NCBI RefSeq assembly: GCF_010669285.1 | Contig: NZ_CP048711.1 | Span: 1,612,001 to 1,676,000, forward strand | Origin: Kineobactrum salinum | Lineage (GTDB): Bacteria > Pseudomonadota > Gammaproteobacteria > Pseudomonadales > Halieaceae | DNA: 64,000 nucleotides | Direction of reading: 5' to 3' | Part shown: positions 37,132 through 48,486 of the stretch, in pieces | Layout: every line of letters starts with the position of its first letter | Position numbering within the stretch: the stretch's first letter is position 1 | Made by a program: the position numbers and the translations under genes | Notes under the pieces: generated by a model | Seen by the model: the letters and a program-made list of their open reading frames with translations, nothing else | Databases searched by the model: none | Told to the model about the DNA's origin: nothing

Positions 37132-40100
37132 CTAGCCGCTTTCCAGCACACCTTCAGCGCGCCTGGCGCTAACGTCGCGGCCGAGATACATGTACACAGC
37201 CGGCAGCACGTACAGCGTGAACAGCGTACCGATGACCATGCCCGAGGCGATTACCAGCCCCATCGAGAAGCGCGCGGCCGCACCCGGCCCATCGGCCAGC
37301 AACAGGGGAACCATCGCCAGCACCAGTGCCGCCGTGGTCATCAACACCGGGCGCAGCCTGACCGAGGCAGCCTCTTCGATGGCCTGGCGCTTGCTCATGC
37401 CCTCCTCCTGCAGCCGGTTGGCAAACTCCACGATCAGGATGCCGTGCTTGGAAATCACACCGATGAGGGTCACCAAGCCCACCTGGGTGTAGATGTTCAG
37501 CGTGGCGCCGTTGACCTGAAACAGCGCCAGCACGTTCAGGCACAGCAGGGCACCACTAATCGACATGGGCACCGTCACCAGCATGATGAAGGGGTCGCGG
37601 AAGGATTCGAACTGGGCCGCAAGCACCAGGTAGATCACCAGCATCGCAAAGAAGAACGTCGCAACCAGCGAGCCGCCCTCGGTCTTGAACTGACGGCTCT
37701 GGCCCGAATAGTCCAGGCTGTATTCGCGGGTCAGCACCTCGCCGGCAATCGACTCCAGCGTCCCCAGCGCTGCGCCCAGCGGCACACCGGGGCGCGGCAC
37801 ACCGCTCAGGGTGACCGAGTTCAGCTGCTGGAAACTCTGCAGCGAGCGCGGCACCACCTCTTCCTCCAGCGTAACCAGTGTACTCAGCGGAATCAGCTTG
37901 CCGCTCGCGGTGCGGGTGTAATAGTTGTAAAGATCATCGGGATTCAGGCGCTGGTCGCGGCGAATCTGCGGGATCACCTTGTAGGAGCGGTCCTGCATCG
38001 CGAAGCGGTTGACGAAGGCGCCGGACAGCAACGCCCCGACATCATTGCTCAGCGTGTCCATGGCGACGCCGAGCAGGGCCGCCTTGTCGCGATCGATGAG
38101 GATGCGCTGGCGCGGCTGGTCGATCCGCAGATTCTGGTCGATGAAAATGAACTGGCCACTTGCCTGCGCGCGGCGCAGTACCTCGCGGGCACTGTCATGA
38201 AGGAGCGGGTAGTCCAGCGTACTCTTGATCACCAACTCCACCGGCAGGGCGCCGGGGGATGGCAATGGCGGCGGATTGACTGCTGTCATTTGCAGCCCCG
38301 CAATAGTGTTGAGTGCCGGCTGTATCGTTTCATTGAGCACCTGCGAGGTGCTGCGGCCGCGTTCCTCCCAGGGCGCGAAAATGAAACCGCCCATGGCGCC
38401 GCTGCTGCCGCTCCCGTCGACGCCCTGCCCATTGAACAGGAAGTTGATGTCGATTTCCGGTGTTTCGCGGGTGATATGGTCTACTTGGGCCGTGAACCTT
38501 TCCAGGTAGTCCAGGGTGACGTAAGGGTCGGCATCACCCATGAAGAAAACGAAGCCGGAATCCTCCTCCGGTGCCAGCTCCGATGGCGAACGGACAAACA
38601 GGAAATAGCAGGAAACCAGAATGATCGCGCCGAACAGCATCACGCCGCCGCGATCATCCAGTACCCGATCGAGGTCGCGCTGGTACATCCGGCCCAACGC
38701 CTCGAAGCGGGCATCCAGCCAGCGTTCCAGCCGGTTGCTGCTGTCCCCGGCATCGGCCGACAGCAGTTTAGCGCACATCATCGGCGACAGGGTCAGCGCC
38801 ACCACGCCCGAGATCAGCACGGCACCTGCCAGCGTGAACGCGAATTCGGTAAACAGGGTGCCGGTGAGGCCACCGATAAAGCCTATGGGCAGGTACACGG
38901 CGACCAGCGTTGTGGTCATTGCGACGATGGGCCAGGCCAGCTCACGGGCACCCTTGAGAGAAGCCTCCATGGGCGACAGGCCGTGCTCGATATGCCGGTG
39001 AATGTTCTCGAGCACGATGATGGCGTCGTCCACAACAATACCGATGGCCAGCACGATGGCCAGCAGTGTCAGCAAATTGATGCTGAAGCCCATCAACAAC
39101 ATCAGGAACAGGCCGCCTACCAGCGACAATGGCACCGCCACGGCCGGAATCAACACCGAGCGCATCGAACCGAGAAACAGGAAAATCACCACGATCACAA
39201 TGAGCATGGCTTCAATGATCGTGGCCTGCACATCATCGATCGCATTTTCAATATAGATTGTGGCATCGTAGTTGATATCACCTTCGATGCCTTGCGGCAG
39301 GCGCGGTTCGATCTCGTTGTCGAACACCTCCCGCACCCTGGCGATCACCTCAAGCGCGTTGGCGTCAGTGGCGACGTTGATCGGCACATATACCGCTTCC
39401 TGGCCGATAAACGTACTGGATACCGAGTAACCCTCGTTCCCCAGTTCCACCTCGGCCACATCACGCAGCCGCACGATGGCACCGTCCTTCTGACGCAGGA
39501 CCAGATCCCTGAACTGTTCCACGTCCTTCAGGTCGGTGTCCGCCTTGAAGCCCATCTGCACCATGTTGCCCTTGGTGGAGCCCACCGCCGAGAGCACATT
39601 GTTTGACCCCAGCGCCGCACGTATATCACTGGCGGTGACGTTGAGCGCCGCCATCCTTTGCTGATCGAGCCAGACGCGCATCGCGAAGATGCCTGTGGTG
39701 TCAGCGCTGGCGCGCTGAACCCCCGGCAGGGTCGACAGCTTGGGTTCGACCTCACGGATCACATAGTCTGCCAAGCGATTGACCGCCAGCACATCGCTGT
39801 AGAAGGAGATGTACATCGTTGCGATCTGCTCGCCCACAGCGAGATTGATGACGGGATCCTCGGATTCCCGGGGCAGCTCGTTGCGCAGCTTGTTGACCTT
39901 GGTGACCACCTGGGTCAGAACCTGGTCCGGATCAGCACCCATGCGGACATACGCGGAGATGGTGCTGAGACCGGGGCTGCTGTTGGAGGTGAGATAATCG
40001 ATGTCTTCCGCCGTCGCTATTTCCCGCTCCAGCGGGGTGGTGATGAAGCCCTTGATCAGCTCGGCATCGGCGCCCGTGTAGGTGGTGGCCACTGTAATCA

Positions 40101-40230
40101 CGGCATTCTCGATGAACGGATACTGCCGCACATTGAGCTCCGTCGCCGCGCGCAGCCCCAGCAGCAGCAGAAACAGGCTGACCACGCTGGCCAGCACTGG
40201 CTTGCGGATAAAAATATCGGTAAATGCCAT
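37132..40230 (-). CDS. RND efflux transporter, inner-membrane pump (second locus)
   Basis: This 1032-residue pump has the HAE1 layout: helix 1 in FIRKPVLASVVSLFLLLLG, a large periplasmic loop, helices 2-6, a second loop and helices 8-12. The Asp pair is in GIVVDDAIIVLEN and the relay Lys in GVISKHGILIVEFANRL. ATG 40230 is preferred to the TTG at 40236 because it gives the usual MAFTDIFIRKP start. It lies 2 bases after the adaptor gene. No outer-membrane factor is encoded beside it. It is convergent with the Lrp/AsnC gene, 35 bases apart. Confidence 0.93.
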   Translation of the reverse strand: MAFTDIFIRKPVLASVVSLFLLLLGLRAATELNVRQYPFIENAVITVATTYTGADAELIKGFITTPLEREIATAEDIDYLTSNSSPGLSTISAYVRMGADPDQVLTQVVTKVNKLRNELPRESEDPVINLAVGEQIATMYISFYSDVLAVNRLADYVIREVEPKLSTLPGVQRASADTTGIFAMRVWLDQQRMAALNVTASDIRAALGSNNVLSAVGSTKGNMVQMGFKADTDLKDVEQFRDLVLRQKDGAIVRLRDVAEVELGNEGYSVSSTFIGQEAVYVPINVATDANALEVIARVREVFDNEIEPRLPQGIEGDINYDATIYIENAIDDVQATIIEAMLIVIVVIFLFLGSMRSVLIPAVAVPLSLVGGLFLMLLMGFSINLLTLLAIVLAIGIVVDDAIIVLENIHRHIEHGLSPMEASLKGARELAWPIVAMTTTLVAVYLPIGFIGGLTGTLFTEFAFTLAGAVLISGVVALTLSPMMCAKLLSADAGDSSNRLERWLDARFEALGRMYQRDLDRVLDDRGGVMLFGAIILVSCYFLFVRSPSELAPEEDSGFVFFMGDADPYVTLDYLERFTAQVDHITRETPEIDINFLFNGQGVDGSGSSGAMGGFIFAPWEERGRSTSQVLNETIQPALNTIAGLQMTAVNPPPLPSPGALPVELVIKSTLDYPLLHDSAREVLRRAQASGQFIFIDQNLRIDQPRQRILIDRDKAALLGVAMDTLSNDVGALLSGAFVNRFAMQDRSYKVIPQIRRDQRLNPDDLYNYYTRTASGKLIPLSTLVTLEEEVVPRSLQSFQQLNSVTLSGVPRPGVPLGAALGTLESIAGEVLTREYSLDYSGQSRQFKTEGGSLVATFFFAMLVIYLVLAAQFESFRDPFIMLVTVPMSISGALLCLNVLALFQVNGATLNIYTQVGLVTLIGVISKHGILIVEFANRLQEEGMSKRQAIEEAASVRLRPVLMTTAALVLAMVPLLLADGPGAAARFSMGLVIASGMVIGTLFTLYVLPAVYMYLGRDVSARRAEGVLESG

Positions 40231-40232
40231 GG

Positions 40233-41360
40233 TCAACCGTTAGCCGGTGTCGGCTGTTGTTCAGTGGTCGGGGTAACCGAGTTGTCGATACGTACCGGCG
40301 CGCCCGAGCCGAGTTTGAGCAGACCGCTGGTGGCGACAGTTTCGCCCGCCTCCAGGCCCTCGAGTACGGCGACCATGTCGCCGCGATTGGCGCCCAGGGT
40401 CACGAAGCGCTGGGACACTGTCTGCTGGCCGCCCTGGTCCTCCACCACATACACAAAATTGCCATAGGGACGGTAGGAAACGGCGGTGCCCGGCACGATG
40501 ACCTGTGTCTGCGGCTCGCCCAGAGGCAGCGAAAGGCGCGCGAACATGCCAGGTTTCAGTGCCTGCTCGGGATTATCCAGCGTAGCCTGAACCGCGAAGT
40601 TGCGCGTATCGGGGTCCACCGAAGGCGCCACCGCGTTGATCACGCCCGGATAAAGGGTGCCGTCCAGCGCCTGCACGCGCACCTCGACCGGCATGCCTTC
40701 CCGCACGCGGTCACTGTAACGATCCGGCAGCGTGAAATTTACATACAGGCGCTGCAGCGCCTGCAGGTCGACAATAGTATCGCCCGCGACCACGTAGTCC
40801 CCCACGTTGTAGCGCCGGATACCGAGAGCGCCTGCAAACGGGGCACGCAGTTTTTTCTGTTCAATGCGCTCTCTCTGCGCCGCCGCCTGCGCCCGCGCCT
40901 GATCCAGCTCCGCGGCGCGCCGGTCCAACTCTGCCTCGGAGATGTTGCGCTCGTTCACCAGCGAGCTGGCCCGCTGCAATTCCAGCCGCGCCAGTTCTGC
41001 GGCGGCTTCCAGTGCCTCCAGCTCGGCGCGGTCCGGGGCCGTGCGCAGGTCCAGGATCACATCCCCCTCCGCCACCGTGGCCCCGTTTTCAAAATGGACA
41101 GCTTCAACGATACCGGCGATTTCGGTGGCCAGCTCCGCCCCCCGGATCGACGCCAGGGTAGCCACCGTATCCACGGTGGGCTGCCAGCGCGCGGTTCCCG
41201 CCTCGGTGGCGCTGATGGTGACAGTCGGCCGCGGCTGGTTGTCCATGGACTGATTCATCATCCTGCTGCCATACCATTGCATCGCGAACAGGCCGCCGAA
41301 CACCAACAGCGCTGCCAACAGGATGACCCACATGCGTGGTCCCACTATGAACTTCTTCAT
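40233..41360 (-). CDS. RND efflux periplasmic adaptor subunit (second locus)
   Basis: This 375-residue membrane fusion protein has an N-terminal membrane anchor (about 8-28, WVILLAALLVFGGLFAM). Lipoyl halves (ELATEIAGIVEAVHFENGAT and RAPFAGALGIRRYNVGDYV) flank an alpha-helical hairpin (about 105-165, rich in Glu/Ala/Arg). The beta-barrel and membrane-proximal domains follow. It is the first gene of a two-gene efflux operon. The 152-base gap to glgA (41361-41512) shows no gene or clear terminator. Confidence 0.9.
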   Translation of the reverse strand: MKKFIVGPRMWVILLAALLVFGGLFAMQWYGSRMMNQSMDNQPRPTVTISATEAGTARWQPTVDTVATLASIRGAELATEIAGIVEAVHFENGATVAEGDVILDLRTAPDRAELEALEAAAELARLELQRASSLVNERNISEAELDRRAAELDQARAQAAAQRERIEQKKLRAPFAGALGIRRYNVGDYVVAGDTIVDLQALQRLYVNFTLPDRYSDRVREGMPVEVRVQALDGTLYPGVINAVAPSVDPDTRNFAVQATLDNPEQALKPGMFARLSLPLGEPQTQVIVPGTAVSYRPYGNFVYVVEDQGGQQTVSQRFVTLGANRGDMVAVLEGLEAGETVATSGLLKLGSGAPVRIDNSVTPTTEQQPTPANG

Positions 41361-41512
41361 CGTCTTCCAACGGTAATTTCGGGATGGATATGCTGCGCCT
41401 CACAGACTCCACAGCGACAGCGCGCGCGGCGAACATCATACCCGGTTCCGCGCAAGACCCCAATACTGACCTTTGCCAGGACTTCCTTCGTCAGGCCATC
41501 ACGCCACTGATC

Positions 41513-43045
41513 TCATTGGCGATACAGCAGATCCATGTAGTCACGGGCCACATCGTCCCACCGAAAGCGCTGCGCCGCGGCGCGTTTACGCAGGGCCTGC
41601 CACTGCTTCGGGTGGCGGGCATGCAGCTGCAGCGCTTCAGCAAAGCGTTGCAGCAGTTGCTCTAGCTGTTGTTGTTCGCCGTCACCGCCGAAGCAAAAGC
41701 CGGTAACACCGTCCTGCACGGTGTCGGCAAGGCCGCCCACTGCGTGGACCAGGCAGGGCTGGCCGGCACGCATCGCCAGCATCTGGCTGATGCCGCAGGG
41801 TTCGAAGGAACTGGGCATCAGGAACAGCTGGCCGCTGCGGTAGATCGGCTCGGACAGGGCTTCGGAAAAACCGCACAGGAACAGGAAGTTGTCGCGCCGG
41901 GCACTGATCTCAGTGAAAAACTGTTCCAGCGCCGGGTCACCACTGCCCAGCATCAACAGGAGACCGTCGGGACCCAGACGGTCCAGCAATACATCGATAG
42001 CGCTGCGGCCAGCGGACAGCGGGGCCTGCAGCAGTCGCACTTTCTGGTCGGTCAGCCGCCCCACTGAGGTCACCAGCGGGGCCGGCCGGACGGACTGGGC
42101 CTGCAGCAATGCGGCGACCTTGCGCCGGGCCAGTTGGTGACTGGCATGCGGTGCATCCTCTGCCCAGCGCGCCAGCTCTGCCTGGACCAACCGCAACAGC
42201 CGCCTGAAACCCGGTGCCCGGCCAACTGCCGCCGGATATTCACAGCCGTTCAGAATGCCGGCCAGGCGCCCTGCGCCGGCGGCCTCACGCAGGTCCGCCT
42301 GCAGACCTTCGCCGGCGCTGTGCTGGATCTCCCGGGCGTAGGTGGGCGAAACCGCGTGCACCTTGTCGCAGAGCCTGATACCGGCCCGCATGGGATTGAA
42401 GCAGTCGCCGTAGCGGGGGTCGACGATCGCCTCGTGATCCCAGCTCAGATCGGGATACCAGGCCCGCAGCGAGGACTCGTCGTGATCAAGCGGCCGTATG
42501 CCCTGCAGCGCCAGGTTGTGGATGGTGTAGACGTAGCGCAGTCCGGCCAGTTTGCCGCAGGCCGGGTCGAAGCGCACCAGCAGCGCCAGCAACGCACTGT
42601 GCCAGTCATGCAGGTGCACGACATCCGGCCTGGAAACATGGCCTGCCAACAGGCACTCCAGCACCGCACGGCAGAACAGTGCGAATTTGCTGGCATCGGT
42701 GGCGAAGGGGCGCTCGGGCGGGTCATCACAGTAGATCCTGCCGGCGCCACAGGGAGCGAAGCCCGGGTGTTCCAGCACCAGCTGGGTGACCCCAGGCCGC
42801 CGTGGGTCGTCAGCCAGCCGCCACAGCACCACGGCTTCGCGCCCCTGCCGGAACGGCGTCACCACTTCGACCAGCCGCTGCGCCCCCGGCTGCAGCGAAA
42901 AGTGCTGGTAGCCGGGGGTCAGCACCGTCACCCGGCACCCCTTCGCGGCAAGCGCAGCGGGCAGATCCCGGATCACGTCGCCCATGCCGCCCACCTTGCC
43001 ACCGGGCAGGGCACCATTCTCGGCGGCCACCATCAGGACGTTCAT
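41513..43045 (-). CDS. glgA: Glycogen synthase GlgA
   Basis: GlgA extends alpha-1,4-glucan from ADP-glucose (GT5). The 510-residue protein has the N-terminal nucleotide-sugar loop GGKVGGMGDVIRDLP, where the usual KVGGLGDV is KVGGMGDV. The acceptor-side DVVHLHDWHSALLALL and the C-terminal SSFEPCGISQMLAMRAGQPC with its catalytic Glu follow. It is the last gene of the glycogen operon, 25 bases after pgm. It is somewhat longer than E. coli GlgA and no domain is missing. Confidence 0.93.
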   Translation of the reverse strand: MNVLMVAAENGALPGGKVGGMGDVIRDLPAALAAKGCRVTVLTPGYQHFSLQPGAQRLVEVVTPFRQGREAVVLWRLADDPRRPGVTQLVLEHPGFAPCGAGRIYCDDPPERPFATDASKFALFCRAVLECLLAGHVSRPDVVHLHDWHSALLALLVRFDPACGKLAGLRYVYTIHNLALQGIRPLDHDESSLRAWYPDLSWDHEAIVDPRYGDCFNPMRAGIRLCDKVHAVSPTYAREIQHSAGEGLQADLREAAGAGRLAGILNGCEYPAAVGRAPGFRRLLRLVQAELARWAEDAPHASHQLARRKVAALLQAQSVRPAPLVTSVGRLTDQKVRLLQAPLSAGRSAIDVLLDRLGPDGLLLMLGSGDPALEQFFTEISARRDNFLFLCGFSEALSEPIYRSGQLFLMPSSFEPCGISQMLAMRAGQPCLVHAVGGLADTVQDGVTGFCFGGDGEQQQLEQLLQRFAEALQLHARHPKQWQALRKRAAAQRFRWDDVARDYMDLLYRQ

Positions 43046-43070
43046 GCTTGCGGAAGCCAGGCTGCGATGC

Positions 43071-44723
<1,653 letters not shown>

Positions 44724-45992
44724 TCAGGCAAAACCCTCGGGCTGTCCCAGCATGCCCCGGGTGACCAGGACAACGCCGCTGTCGGTGACCCGCAGGCCAT
44801 TGGCGCGATCCTGGGCGGCATCATGCCCAATCACCATGCCTTTGGGAATAACACAGCCGCGATCGACGATGGTATTGCGCATCCTGACATTCCGCCCCAC
44901 CTCGACTTCGGGCAGGATGACCGCTTTTTCGATACTGGAATAGGAGTTGATACGCACGTTGGAAAAAATCACCGAGTCACTGACCTGGCTACCCGAAATC
45001 ACACAACCACCGGATACCATGGAGTCCACCGCCATGCCGCGGCGGTCATCCCGGTTGAACACGAACTTGGCCGGGGCCAGCTGTTCCTGGTAGGTCCACA
45101 GCGGCCAGACCTTGTCGTACAGGCTCAGGGAGGGCACCGTTCCCACCAGTTCCATGTTCGCCAGCCAGAATGAGTCCAGCGTGCCGACGTCACGCCAGTA
45201 GGCCATGCCTCCGGTCTCCGGATCGCGGAACGGGTAGGCCTGGACGTGAAAATTGTCCAGCAGCGCGGGAATGATATCGTTGCCAAAGTCGTGGGAGGAC
45301 TTGAGATTGGCCGCATCCTTGATCAGGCGGTCGAACAGGAACTCCGTATTGAAGATGTAATTGCCCATCGAAGCCAGGGTCAGGCCCGGCCTGCCCGGAA
45401 TCTCCGCGGGCTGGGCGGGTTTTTCCTGAAAGCCGGTAACTTTGCTGTTGCGGTCCACCTGCATCACGCCGAAGGCGTTGGCCGCCTCCTCCACAGGCAC
45501 CTCCAGGCAGCAGACCGTCATGTCTGCGCCGGATTCCACGTGATGCACCAGCATCGGGCCGTAGTCCATCTTGTAGACATGGTCACCGGACAGCACCATC
45601 ACGTAATCCGGCATTTCGGCACGAATAATGTCCAGGTTCTGGTAGATGGCATCCGCGGTGCCCTGGTACCAGTCCTCGGAGTAGCGCTGGGAGGCAGGCA
45701 GGATTTCCACGAACTCGCCCAACTCCTTCTTGAAGTGCGTCCAGCCACGTACCAGATGGCGCACCAGCGAGTGAGCCTTGTACTGGGTCAGCACCCCGAT
45801 GCGGCGGATGCCGGAATTGACGCAGTTGGACAGCGGAAAATCGATAATCCGGTACTTGCCGCCGAAGTACAGCGCCGGTTTGGCGCGCCAGTTGGTCAGC
45901 TCGTACAGTCGCGAGCCGCGCCCTCCCGCCAACACCAGGGCCAGCGTGTTCTTGGTGATCAGGCTGACATAACGCGGATTCTGGTCTTCCAT
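44724..45992 (-). CDS. glgC: Glucose-1-phosphate adenylyltransferase GlgC
   Basis: GlgC makes ADP-glucose from glucose-1-phosphate and ATP, the regulated step of glycogen synthesis. ATG 45992 gives 422 residues ([20 protein letters not shown]). The nucleotide-binding [20 protein letters not shown], the substrate segment [30 protein letters not shown] and the C-terminal left-handed beta-helix (from about 300) are all present. The upstream frame as far as 46061 overlaps the intergenic space and is discarded. It follows glgP by 23 bases. Confidence 0.95.
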   Translation of the reverse strand: MEDQNPRYVSLITKNTLALVLAGGRGSRLYELTNWRAKPALYFGGKYRIIDFPLSNCVNSGIRRIGVLTQYKAHSLVRHLVRGWTHFKKELGEFVEILPASQRYSEDWYQGTADAIYQNLDIIRAEMPDYVMVLSGDHVYKMDYGPMLVHHVESGADMTVCCLEVPVEEAANAFGVMQVDRNSKVTGFQEKPAQPAEIPGRPGLTLASMGNYIFNTEFLFDRLIKDAANLKSSHDFGNDIIPALLDNFHVQAYPFRDPETGGMAYWRDVGTLDSFWLANMELVGTVPSLSLYDKVWPLWTYQEQLAPAKFVFNRDDRRGMAVDSMVSGGCVISGSQVSDSVIFSNVRINSYSSIEKAVILPEVEVGRNVRMRNTIVDRGCVIPKGMVIGHDAAQDRANGLRVTDSGVVLVTRGMLGQPEGFA

Positions 45993-46015
45993 GGCGTACC
46001 CTCCAGTGGCTTCCC

Positions 46016-48486
46016 TCAGGGACGGCTGACTGCCTGTGTTTCCGGCTCCGGCTTGAACCATATCTCATCGCGGTACTGGCCGATAGTGCGGTCGCTGGAG
46101 AAGCGGCCGCTACTGGCCGTATTGAGAATCGCCATGCGGGCCCAGGCCGCGGTATCGGCAAAGGCTGCACACACGCGTCGCTGGGCGTCGATATAGCTGC
46201 GGAAATCCAGCGCCGTCATCCACGGGTCCGCGGGACTGCGGATGGCCTCGCACAGCGGTTGAAAGATGCCCGCTTCCAGCAGGTTGAAATGGCCGCATTC
46301 CAGCAGGCGCATCACCCTGGCCAGATCCTCGTCCGCCTCGATTACCGCCGACGGATCGCAGCTGTGGCCCGCGGCTTCGACCTCGCTGGCGGTGAGGCCG
46401 AACAGGAAGAAGTTGTCCTCGCCCACGGCGTCGCGAATCTCGATATTGGCCCCGTCCAGCGTGCCTATGGTCACTGCCCCGTTCATCATGAACTTCATGT
46501 TGCCGGTGCCGGAGGCCTCCTTGCCCGCGGTGGAAACCTGTTCAGACAGGTCGGTGCCGGGGCAGATGACCTCCATGGCGCTGACCCGGTAGTCCGGCAG
46601 GAACGCGACCCGCAGCCAGCTTTGCATCCGCGGGTCCCGGTTGATTACGGTGGCGACGTTGTTGATCAGCTTGATGATGAGCTTGGCCATCGCGTAACCC
46701 GGTGCCGCCTTGCCGCCAAACAATACACAGCGCGGCTGCAGCCCGTCGGTGTCGCCCCGCTGCACCCGGTCATAGAAGTGAATGACATGCAGCACATTGA
46801 GCAGCTGGCGCTTGTACTCGTGGATACGCTTTACCTGTACGTCGAACATCATGGCGGGATCGAAGTGCACCCCGGCGTCGCCGGCCACCAGCTCCGCCAG
46901 TACCTCCTTGTTGCGGTGTTTCACTGCCATGAATCGCTGCGCAAATGCGCTGTCATCGACATGAGCGCGCAGTTGCTGCAGCTGTTCCATGTCACAGATC
47001 CAGCCGCTGCCTATGGTGTCATCCAGCAACTCGCCCAGCCGCGGATTGCAGTGTGCCAGCCAGCGCCGGGGCGTTACCCCGTTGGTCTTGTTGTTGAACT
47101 TGTCGGGGCACATCTGGTAGAAATCCCGGAACAGTCCCTGCTGCAGCAGCTCGGTATGCAGCGCCGCCACCCCGTTCACCGAGTGGCTGCCGACAATTCC
47201 CAGGTAGGCCATGCGGATGTGGGAGTTGTCGCCCTCCTCGATAATGGACATGCGCTGCTGGCGCGCGATATCCCCGGCCAGCGGTCAGCTACCCGGGACA
47301 GAAAACGGGCATTGATCTCGTAGATGATCTCTAACGGCCGCGGCAGCAGTTCGCCAAACATCTTTACCGGCCAGCGCTCCAGTGCCTCGGGCAGCAGGGT
47401 GTGATTGGTATAGGCCATGGTGCCGCGGGTAATCCGCCAGGCCTCATTCCAGCCCAGACGGTGTTCGTCCATCAGCAGGCGCATCAGCTCGGCAATGGCC
47501 ACCGTGGGATGAGTGTCGTTCAACTGGAAGCCGTTGCCGGCGGCGAAGTCACTGAAATCCTCGCCGTGAACGGCGACCCAGCGCCGCAATACATCCTGCA
47601 GGCTGGCGGAGGCGAGAAAATATTGCTGCCGCAGGCGCAGCTCCTTGCCTGCCTCGCTGGCATCATTGGGATACAGCACCATGGTAATCTGTTCGGCCTG
47701 GTTCTTGGCGGCTACCGCATCGCTGTAACTGCCGGCGTTGAACTCCTCCAGGTCAAATTCATCGGTGGCTTCGGATTTCCACAGGCGCAGGGTATTCACC
47801 GTACCGTTGCGGAAGCCCGGCACCGGAATGTCGTAGGGCACTGCCAGGACGTCATGGGTGTCCACCCAGCGCACCCGCTGCGCATTGTCGGGATCGCGGT
47901 AATATTCACTGCGGCCAAAAAAACCGACGCGGCAACTGTGTTCGGGACACTCGATTTCCCAGGGGTTGCCGTGGCGCAGCCAGCCGTCCGGGTATTCCAC
48001 CTGGTAGCCATCCTCGATCCGCTGGTGAAACATGCCGTACTGGTAGCGGATACCGTAGCCTGTCACCGGCAGTCCCAGGCTGGCGCAGCTGTCCAGGAAG
48101 CAGGCGGCGAGCCGGCCCAGGCCGCCATTGCCCAGGCCGGCGTCCAGCTCCTCCTGCTCCACCTCTTCCAGTTCGCAGGCCCAGTCCTGCAGTGCCCGCC
48201 GTACCGGGGCTTCCAGATCCAGGTTCAGCAGGGCATTGTTGAGACTGCGCCCCATCAGGAATTCCAGTGACAGGTAATTGATGGTCTTGCACTGCTCGTG
48301 GCGATAGCGCGAGCGGGTCTCGCGCCAGTGGGCCACCAGCCGGTCGCGAACGGTCAGGGCCAGGGCCCGGTACAGGTAAAAATGCGAGCCCTGGGTATCG
48401 TCGCGGCCCAGGGTCAGGACGTAGTGCCGCTGCAGGTCCTCCGGCAGGGTGTTCGCAGTCAGCGGGGTCATCAGGGTCTGATTCAC
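46016..48486 (-). pseudogene. glgP: Glycogen/maltodextrin phosphorylase GlgP, frame broken as sequenced
   Basis: GlgP releases glucose-1-phosphate from glycogen ends. Restored length is about 823 residues. The N-terminal half (48486-47176 frame) has YLSLEFLMGRSLNNALLNL and GLGNGGLGRLAACFLDS. The C-terminal half (to 46016) has the PLP Lys region KEASGTGNMKFMMNGAVTIG followed by DGANIEIRDAVGE. The frame breaks at four C on the plus strand (47272-47275); one more base gives RWPGDIARQQRMSIIEEGD. A sequencing deletion is likely. The start overlaps the glgX stop by 4 bases. Confidence 0.88.
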
